Shown in pieces: positions 4,659-9,234 of a stretch of DNA of 9,234 nt. The translations under genes and the position numbers were made by a program. The stretch covers positions 1 to 9,234 of the forward strand of contig JAEVYR010000527.1 in NCBI GenBank assembly GCA_023392645.1, in the 5' to 3' direction. The notes below the pieces were generated by a model. That model made no database searches, had not been told where the DNA came from, and saw nothing but the letters and a program-made list of their open reading frames with translations. How positions within the stretch are numbered: the stretch's first letter is position 1; the number at the start of each line of letters is the position of its first letter. Source of the stretch: Chloroflexota bacterium (GTDB lineage: Bacteria > Chloroflexota > Chloroflexia > Thermomicrobiales > UBA6265).

Positions 4659-6750
4659 CAATGTCCCCAACGCCGGCCGGCCCCGGGCCGACCCAGCGCT
4701 TCAGGCGGCGATAGAGCTCCTCCGCCCCGACCACCGGCTCTTCTCCAAGCGTCAGCTCGGGCGGGTAGAGCAGGAACGGCCGCGTCTGGTACCCGCCGAG
4801 ACCACCGTGCGAGCCGACCAGCTCCTCGAATGCCGGGGTCTCCCCAGTCACCGGATTATACGCACTGTGCACGAGCAGGTCCGGAACATCCGCGAAGCCG
4901 TCGGTGCGCCGGACGTGATCCAGCGCCCGCGGCCCGTAGCTCGCCAGCGGATCCTCGCCGACCACCTGTCCCGTCTCGACCACCACCAGCCCCTTCGGCC
5001 CGAGCACGACGCTGCCGCGCGCGGCCGACCGCACCAGCAGCCAGCCGATGCCCGCATGCTCCAGCAGCGTCGACACCAGGTGCGGGTGCAGCCCCTCGAT
5101 CTCCTCCAGCGTCAGGCGCCGGCCCCATCCGGTGAAGTAGACCAGCCCCAGCGAGCCCGACGCCAGCACCAGCACCTGCCCGTCGTCGTAGACCGGCGGC
5201 GGGGGCGGCGGCAACCGCTTGCCCCGCAGTCGCCGCGACCACCCCGAGCGCGGTCCGAGCTGCACCTCGCCGTCGCGCAGCCGCCGCCGCAGCGACCGCG
5301 ACACCAGCGACTCCGGCCGTCCCTCCGACAGCAGGTCGGTCAGCAACGCGCTCACCGTGTGCCAGCCCTCGTCGGTCTCGAAATCGCCGGAAACGGCAAG
5401 CCGGTCGCTCGGCTCCCGCGCGATCGCCTCCTCGACGACATCGCGCAGCGAGACGCCCCAGCACTGCTTGAAGGTCGCGCCCTGGCTTTGGCCGTGATCC
5501 GACAGCACCACGAACCGATAGGGGCGAGGCGCGCTCTCGGCGGCCAGCTCGAGCCGGTGGATGTCGCGGTCAAGATCGCGCAGCACCCGCAGCGCGTCGT
5601 GCCGCGCGATCCCGGAGTGGTGCGCGACCTCGTCGTAGGCGACCCACATCCCGTAGATCGGCGAGACGCCCCGCGCGAGATCGCTGGCCACGGCGAAGGT
5701 GGTCAGCTCGCGCAGCACGCTCGTCGTCGCCGCCCGCAGGAGCGGGTAGATGCCGAAGCGCGGCACGCGCGGCCGCTGGTTCGTGAGCAGTTGCCAGGTC
5801 GCCGCCGCGATCTCGCGAGCAACATCGGCGACGAAGAGCGCCAGCGTGCGGGCGACGTTGTAGGGGTTCGTGTAAAAGAGCGCGTAGTGCCGCGAGAGCG
5901 ACGTGCGCGCCGCGCGGACGGTCGAGAACGTCAGGAACGAGTCCGGCGCGTCGCCGGAAACGAGGTTGCCTCGACTGGCGCCCGTGCCGGCGAGCAGGCC
6001 AACGCCCCGGGAGTGGCGCGCCTCGATCCACTCGCTGTCGCGGGCGGTGTTGGAGACGATCACCCGCCGCAGCTTGCGGTCGTACCAGCGAAACGCCGGG
6101 ATGTTGGCGTTGGACCCGAGCAGGATGCCCGCCTGGCTCGCCGATGTCTGCGACGAGAGGTCCGGCTCCCACTCGGTCAGCACATGCGACTCGTTCGCCA
6201 GCCAGCGCTCCAGCGTCGGCGCGTACCCCTTCGCGATCGCCTCGCGCAGCACCGGCTCCGACAACCCGTCAATCTCGAGAAACACGAGCCCCGGCCGGTC
6301 GGTGACGATCTGCCCCTCGCGGCGGATGCGGGCGCGCATCGGCTCCAGCGCGTAGCGGCGCCAGGCGCCGTCGTCGCTGAGCGCCAGCAGCGACCCGAGC
6401 AACGTCGAGAGGCCGGCCAACGCCATCGCCAGCAGCAGCGCGGCGCCCCAGCCATGGATATCCCACCCCGGCAGGGCGGCGTCGAGCGCCAGCACCGCGC
6501 CGGCGTTGAGCCCGAACGATACGATCGGGAAGAGCGCCGGGCGCAGGCGCACCGCGACCCGGATCAGCGCCGGCATCACGAAGGCATTGATCGCCGCCAG
6601 CGCCACGATGCCGATGAAGGCGTCGCGGTAGTTCTGGATCGCGATCGTCTCGAACCACCCCGCCGCGATCACCAGCAGCAGCGCTTCCAGCGCCCAGACG
6701 ACGACGTGCTGGATCAGCGAGATGGTGGTGCGGGTGAGCGCGTGGTGCAT
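4588..6750 (-). CDS. Phage-holin-like membrane domain fused to alkaline phosphatase-type phosphodiesterase
   Basis: The N-terminal 125 residues form about four membrane helices (14-32, 44-64, 72-91, 102-124) resembling the Phage_holin_4_2/YvlD type. They precede a phosphodiesterase domain of the alkaline phosphatase superfamily (about 153-665). Visible site residues are D161 in FLEIDGL, T202 in SSQTSASQ (likely nucleophile), D373 and H377/H378 in YDEVAHHSG, D418-H419 in LSDHGQ, and H648 in GSHGG. The set is complete, so an active hydrolase is likely. A proline run (514-519) interrupts the domain. Hydrolysis of membrane-linked or nucleotide phosphodiesters is inferred; the substrate is unknown. 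The start lies six bases after the HdeD-like gene's stop. The last 30 or so residues are glycine-rich and overlap the next gene, which looks odd. The holin label reflects fold resemblance, not lysis. Confidence 0.88.
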   Translation of the reverse strand: MHHALTRTTISLIQHVVVWALEALLLVIAAGWFETIAIQNYRDAFIGIVALAAINAFVMPALIRVAVRLRPALFPIVSFGLNAGAVLALDAALPGWDIHGWGAALLLAMALAGLSTLLGSLLALSDDGAWRRYALEPMRARIRREGQIVTDRPGLVFLEIDGLSEPVLREAIAKGYAPTLERWLANESHVLTEWEPDLSSQTSASQAGILLGSNANIPAFRWYDRKLRRVIVSNTARDSEWIEARHSRGVGLLAGTGASRGNLVSGDAPDSFLTFSTVRAARTSLSRHYALFYTNPYNVARTLALFVADVAREIAAATWQLLTNQRPRVPRFGIYPLLRAATTSVLRELTTFAVASDLARGVSPIYGMWVAYDEVAHHSGIARHDALRVLRDLDRDIHRLELAAESAPRPYRFVVLSDHGQSQGATFKQCWGVSLRDVVEEAIAREPSDRLAVSGDFETDEGWHTVSALLTDLLSEGRPESLVSRSLRRRLRDGEVQLGPRSGWSRRLRGKRLPPPPPPVYDDGQVLVLASGSLGLVYFTGWGRRLTLEEIEGLHPHLVSTLLEHAGIGWLLVRSAARGSVVLGPKGLVVVETGQVVGEDPLASYGPRALDHVRRTDGFADVPDLLVHSAYNPVTGETPAFEELVGSHGGLGGYQTRPFLLYPPELTLGEEPVVGAEELYRRLKRWVGPGPAGVGDIDGPGGDVAVAAGGGERGDDERRQ

Positions 6751-6756
6751 GGGCGA

Positions 6757-7341
6757 CTACCCGACGCGCGGCTCCGGTCGCGCGCCCCGGACTTCCTCCT
6801 CGAGGTCGCGAATGATGCCACGCAGCTTCCAGCCGATCGCGATGAGCAGGATCCCGAACACGACCAGCCACGCGCCGGTCAACAACCCGAGCACGGTCGC
6901 GCCAGCGCGGGGGAAGACGATGAAGGCGAGCCCGACGACGGCGGTAGCGCCACCGGTGGCGATCACCAGCCACTCGTTGGCCAGCTCCTCGCGCAGGCGG
7001 ATCGCCTGGTAGACCAGCGCCAGGCCGTAGGTGAGGAAGCTGGCGCCGATGAAGATCATCAGCCCGAGCGCGCCGATGCCCGGCCAGGCGAGGATCGCGA
7101 CCCCGGCGATCACGGCGAGGATGCCGAGCAGCGCGTCGGTCCACCACTCGGGCTGGTGGCCGCGCCCGAGGAATCCGACCCAAATCTCGATCAGGCCGTC
7201 GAGCAGGAGGAAGACGCCCATGATCGTGACGATCACGAACACGGTGATGTCGGGCCAGACGAGGGCGAACAGGCCGAGGATGATCGCGAACAGCCCCCGC
7301 AGGATCAGCACCCACCAGCTTCGCAGGAAAATATCGAGCAT
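6757..7341 (-). CDS. HdeD/DUF308 family membrane protein
   Basis: The 194-residue protein is almost entirely membrane, with six helices at about 7-30, 32-57, 67-87, 89-114, 122-143 and 148-171. They fall as three pairs, each with a WP or FP motif near the first helix end (VWPDI, AWPGI, VFPRAG). This three-fold helix-pair repeat is the DUF308 signature of HdeD-like proteins. E. coli HdeD takes part in acid resistance at high cell density; most homologues are uncharacterised. ATG 7341 has GGAG about 12 bases upstream, a rather long spacer. The tail after residue 172 is highly charged and cytoplasmic in appearance. The next gene begins six bases after its stop, so the two are probably co-transcribed. 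Confidence 0.9.
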   Translation of the reverse strand: MLDIFLRSWWVLILRGLFAIILGLFALVWPDITVFVIVTIMGVFLLLDGLIEIWVGFLGRGHQPEWWTDALLGILAVIAGVAILAWPGIGALGLMIFIGASFLTYGLALVYQAIRLREELANEWLVIATGGATAVVGLAFIVFPRAGATVLGLLTGAWLVVFGILLIAIGWKLRGIIRDLEEEVRGARPEPRVG

Positions 7342-7385
7342 TGCGCGTACCGGCTCCGGAATCGAATCGAGTCTCTCAGGTCGCT

Positions 7386-7394
7386 AGCGTACCA
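7386..7394 (-). promoter_or_regulatory. Candidate extended -10 promoter element for the HdeD-led operon
   Basis: On the minus strand TGGTACGCT reads from 7394 to 7386, fitting TGnTAnnnT. It lies 44 bases before the ATG at 7341, within the 129-base gap after the preceding gene. No clear -35 box is present at 16-18 bases. If real, the HdeD, phosphodiesterase and EEP genes can be expressed apart from the 120-residue protein. Confidence 0.35.
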
Positions 7395-7470
7395 GACCTG
7401 CCGTCCGGGAACGGCGATCTGCGTGATCCTCGCGGGAGCAAGCGGCGATGCCACGATGATCGTCAACCGG

Positions 7471-7833
7471 TCAGCCGCCGGCTTCGGGGTGATCCTCGTC
7501 ATCGTCGTGCGTGTCCACCTGGACCGGCCACGGCGCGACGCCGCTCGCGATGATCTCCAGCCACTGCCGATCGTGCATCGGGATGGGGCCGGTCAGGGTC
7601 TTGTCGTGCCGGCGGCGAACATGCCAGGCGATGGCGTCCATCAGCGTCTGCTCCGGCCAGGAACCGGCCGAGTACATGGCGAGATGCATCGAGACCATGG
7701 TGTAGAGCGTCTCGTCACCCTCGTCCGGCGTCGTTACATCGCCCGAGTAGAAGATCGCCCGGAGCTCGAAGAGCGGGATCTCGCCCCCGAGGTAGCGCTC
7801 TAGGAGGGGCTGAACGAGGGTCGCTTGTGTCAT
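7471..7833 (-). CDS. Unrecognised 120-residue soluble protein
   Basis: I do not recognise this family. The protein has no membrane helix, signal peptide or cysteine. The first 25 residues (LVQPLLERYLGGEIPLFELRAIFYS) look like a helix-turn-helix-sized pair of helices but without DNA-binding hallmarks. A helical core at about 41-75 includes MHLAMYSAGSWPEQTL and ends in a basic HVRRRH. The tail (107-117) is rich in Asp/Glu/His. ATG 7833 is chosen because GGAAGG (7846-7841) lies seven bases upstream; an in-frame ATG at 7848 overlaps that site. It is the first gene of the minus-strand run and has its own candidate promoter. The 129-base gap to the HdeD gene leaves co-transcription uncertain. Confidence 0.75.
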   Translation of the reverse strand: MTQATLVQPLLERYLGGEIPLFELRAIFYSGDVTTPDEGDETLYTMVSMHLAMYSAGSWPEQTLMDAIAWHVRRRHDKTLTGPIPMHDRQWLEIIASGVAPWPVQVDTHDDDEDHPEAGG

Positions 7834-7840
7834 CACCGAG

Positions 7841-7846
7841 CCTTCC
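7841..7846 (-). promoter_or_regulatory. Ribosome binding site that fixes the start of the 120-residue protein
   Basis: GGAAGG reads from 7846 to 7841 on the minus strand, seven bases before ATG 7833. It overlaps the alternative ATG at 7848, which therefore probably is not used. Confidence 0.6.
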
Positions 7847-7861
7847 ATTACAGAAATACCG

Positions 7862-7906
7862 CGGACTGTCCGTACATTCAAAGGCAGCGTATCGTGACAC
7901 GGACAG
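7862..7906. promoter_or_regulatory. Candidate operator: dyad around the -10 box
   Basis: CTGTCCGT (7866-7873) is the exact inverse of ACGGACAG (7899-7906), placed on both sides of the candidate -10 box. The left arm also lies in a tighter palindrome, CGGACTGTCCG (7862-7872). Three copies of the CGGAC half-site around one promoter suggest repressor binding. No regulator gene is adjacent in the window. Confidence 0.35.
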
Positions 7907-7914
7907 AACTTCAA
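7886..7914 (-). promoter_or_regulatory. Candidate sigma-70-type promoter for the 120-residue protein
   Basis: On the minus strand TTGAAG (7914-7909) and TACGCT (7891-7886) are separated by exactly 17 bases. TTGAAG matches the -35 consensus at four of six positions, and TACGCT fits the TAnnnT form common in GC-rich genomes. Predicted transcription would start near 7879, giving a leader of about 45 bases. Inverted repeats bracket the -10 box. Confidence 0.45.
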
Positions 7915-7969
7915 CTGGACGCGGCAGCAGGGGTCCGATCACGGAGCGATGCGCCAGCCAGATTCGGCA

Positions 7970-8707
7970 TCACAGCGCCGCGAGGCCGGTCACGACCGAC
8001 ACGCTCCCCGTCACCAGCAGCAGCGCCAGCGTCGCCCGGCGAAACGCCACCGGCGATACCAGCGGCACCAGCCGGATCCCGACCAGCCGCCCCACCAACG
8101 CCACCGGCGCCAGCGCCAGCGCCACCAGCAGGTCGTCGCCGCCGATTGCCCCCTGGCTGACCAGCGCCGGCAGCCCGACGAGATCCGTCAGCACGAAAAA
8201 CGTCACCGCCGTCGCCCGGAACGTCAGCTTGTCCACGCCCGTCACCGTGAAAAACAGCACCAGCGGCGGGCCGGACATCCCCGTCGAGGTCGACCCGACG
8301 CCGCTCAGCAGGCCCACCGCCGGCGCCATCCACGGTCGCTCGCGCAGCGCCACCGGTTGCCATGTCAGCAGCAACGCCGCCAGCATGAAGACCACCACGC
8401 CGGCGATCGTCTTGATCGCGGCGGGATCGAGCGCTTCCAGCAGCCACCCTCCCACGAGCAGGCCCGCCATCGCCGGCGGCACGATCCGAACGATCCGCCG
8501 CCACGAGATGTCGCGCCAGGCGTGGACGACGATGATCCAGGTCGAGCTGAGCGTCAGGACCTTCATGATCGCGATCACGGTCGCCGGGTCGTAGATCAGC
8601 AGCAGTGGAGGGATCGCGACGATGCCCAGCCCGAACCCGGCCAGCCCCGACACGATCGCCGCGGCGGCGATGAACACGCCGGCGAGCAGGAAAGCGGCGT
8701 CGATCAT
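7970..8707 (-). CDS. TauE/SafE (TSUP) family permease, downstream tandem copy
   Basis: The 245-residue protein has the usual length and about eight membrane helices of the TSUP family (PF01925). The two internal repeats each begin with a glycine-rich helix: SGLAGFGLGIVAIPPLL at 20-36 and GLLSGVGSTSTGMSGPPLV at 132-150. The short basic loop WRDISWRR at 64-71 is typical of the region after the first repeat. Characterised members export sulfite, sulfoacetate or other sulfur-containing or organic anions; the substrate here is unknown. ATG 8707 overlaps the TGA stop of the upstream paralogue as ATGA, which decides the start and indicates translational coupling. The same frame is open upstream of this ATG, but that part only shadows the paralogue. 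No sulfur-metabolism gene is visible nearby. Confidence 0.9.
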   Translation of the reverse strand: MIDAAFLLAGVFIAAAAIVSGLAGFGLGIVAIPPLLLIYDPATVIAIMKVLTLSSTWIIVVHAWRDISWRRIVRIVPPAMAGLLVGGWLLEALDPAAIKTIAGVVVFMLAALLLTWQPVALRERPWMAPAVGLLSGVGSTSTGMSGPPLVLFFTVTGVDKLTFRATAVTFFVLTDLVGLPALVSQGAIGGDDLLVALALAPVALVGRLVGIRLVPLVSPVAFRRATLALLLVTGSVSVVTGLAAL

Positions 8708-9234
8708 CGGCCCAGCCCGCCCAGTCCGGTGACGATGCTCGTCAGGGCGATCAGGAACAGCAGCGCGATAACCAGCGCCCGGAACCGCTCTGCCGACACC
8801 CGCCGCGCCAGCCACAGCCCGCCCAGCCGGCCCGCGATCGCCGCCGGGAGGAAGATCGCGGTGAACAGCACGTCGTCGATCGAGATCGCCCCCTGCAGCA
8901 ACAGCGTCGGCAGCCCGACCAGCTCGACGACGAGGAAGAGCGACAGCGTGGTCGCCCGGAAGACATCCTTCGGGAACCGCCGGCCGGTGAAGTAGACGAC
9001 CACCGCCGGCGCCAGCAGCCCGGTCGCATTGCCCATCACGCCCGTGAGGAAGCCGACCAGCGAGGTCGCCCAGACCGTGTCACGCGCGATCATGATCGGC
9101 CGCACCACCAGCGTGACCGCCGAGATGAGCACCAGCACGCCGACGAAGAGCTGAATCGCCGCCGGGCTGGCGCTGGCGAGGATGTACCCGCCCAGCACCA
9201 GCCCCACCAGCGCGGCCGGCACGATCCGCAGGAT
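8704..9234 (-). CDS. TauE/SafE (TSUP) family permease, upstream tandem copy, 5'-truncated by the window edge
   Basis: The frame is open to the right edge, so only the C-terminal 176 residues are visible. A GTG at 9222 is internal, because RIVPAALVG at the edge aligns with RIVPPAMAG at residues 74-82 of the downstream copy. About 70 residues are therefore missing. The two proteins align along their whole shared length, with common FRAT, LVGLP, QGAI and VTGL blocks, marking an old tandem duplication. The glycine helix of the second repeat reads GFLTGVMGNATGLLAPAVV here, where the copy below has STSTGMSGPP, so substrate contacts may differ. The end overlaps the next start by four bases (ATGA). 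Confidence 0.88.
   Translation of the reverse strand: MLRIVPAALVGLVLGGYILASASPAAIQLFVGVLVLISAVTLVVRPIMIARDTVWATSLVGFLTGVMGNATGLLAPAVVVYFTGRRFPKDVFRATTLSLFLVVELVGLPTLLLQGAISIDDVLFTAIFLPAAIAGRLGGLWLARRVSAERFRALVIALLFLIALTSIVTGLGGLGR

Noticed and set aside
4588..6750. Prophage lysis gene, based on the holin-like domain
   Set aside because: No endolysin, capsid or integrase lies nearby, and the domain is fused to a metabolic-type phosphodiesterase. Bacterial YvlD-like proteins share this fold without being phage genes.
4453..7803. Long open plus-strand frame over more than 1,100 codons
   Set aside because: It runs antisense to the phosphodiesterase and HdeD-like genes, and its product is a Arg/Gln/Pro/Asp-rich low-complexity string with no family resemblance. 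The opposite strand has complete catalytic motifs.
7948..7971. GATGC...GCATC hairpin after the TauE/SafE genes as a terminator
   Set aside because: The stem is only five base pairs with a 14-base loop and no T tract, which is too weak to call in DNA of this composition.

Overview
The window is compact, very GC-rich bacterial chromosome with mostly short intergenic gaps and strong G/C third-position bias. That bias leaves long false frames open on the opposite strand of nearly every gene. The gene types (HdeD-like DUF308 protein, holin-like/phosphodiesterase fusion, DUF899 protein, AI-2E exporter family, TauE/SafE permeases) fit a free-living high-GC bacterium. Thermomicrobia-type Chloroflexota or Actinobacteria are my best guesses, but no marker gene fixes the taxonomy. 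I see no rRNA, tRNA, CRISPR array, transposase or phage structural gene.

Layout: (1) 2-739 (+) is the 3' part of a four-helix membrane protein of unknown function that runs off the left edge. (2) 821-1057 (-) is a 78-residue cysteine-containing protein, convergent with gene 1 across a 12-bp hairpin. (3) 1193-2443 (+) is an AI-2E family membrane protein, divergent from gene 2. (4) 2711-3508 (+) is a DUF899 thioredoxin-like protein with a CxxC. (5) 3509-3824 is a convergent intergenic region with three copies of a GTAG-headed hairpin repeat; two of them form an inverted pair with 18-bp perfect arms. (6) On the minus strand, read right to left, come an unrecognised 120-residue protein (7833-7471), a HdeD/DUF308 membrane protein (7341-6757), a holin-like/phosphodiesterase fusion (6750-4588) and an endonuclease/exonuclease/phosphatase-family enzyme (4658-3825). 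The last three are packed like an operon. (7) At the right edge, two tandem TauE/SafE-type permease genes (9234-8704, partial, then 8707-7970) overlap by ATGA.

Two of the three co-directional minus-strand genes are metal-dependent phosphoester hydrolases, one of them membrane-anchored, and they follow a stress-type membrane protein. An envelope or phospholipid-related role is a reasonable inference, not proven.

The most unusual structure is the repeat cluster at 3523-3837. Its three hairpins keep perfect 8-bp stems despite changed bases, and all have GTAG directly 5' of the stem, the layout of REP elements mobilised by RAYT (TnpA-REP) transposases. One copy supplies the stop codon of the neighbouring endonuclease-family gene.
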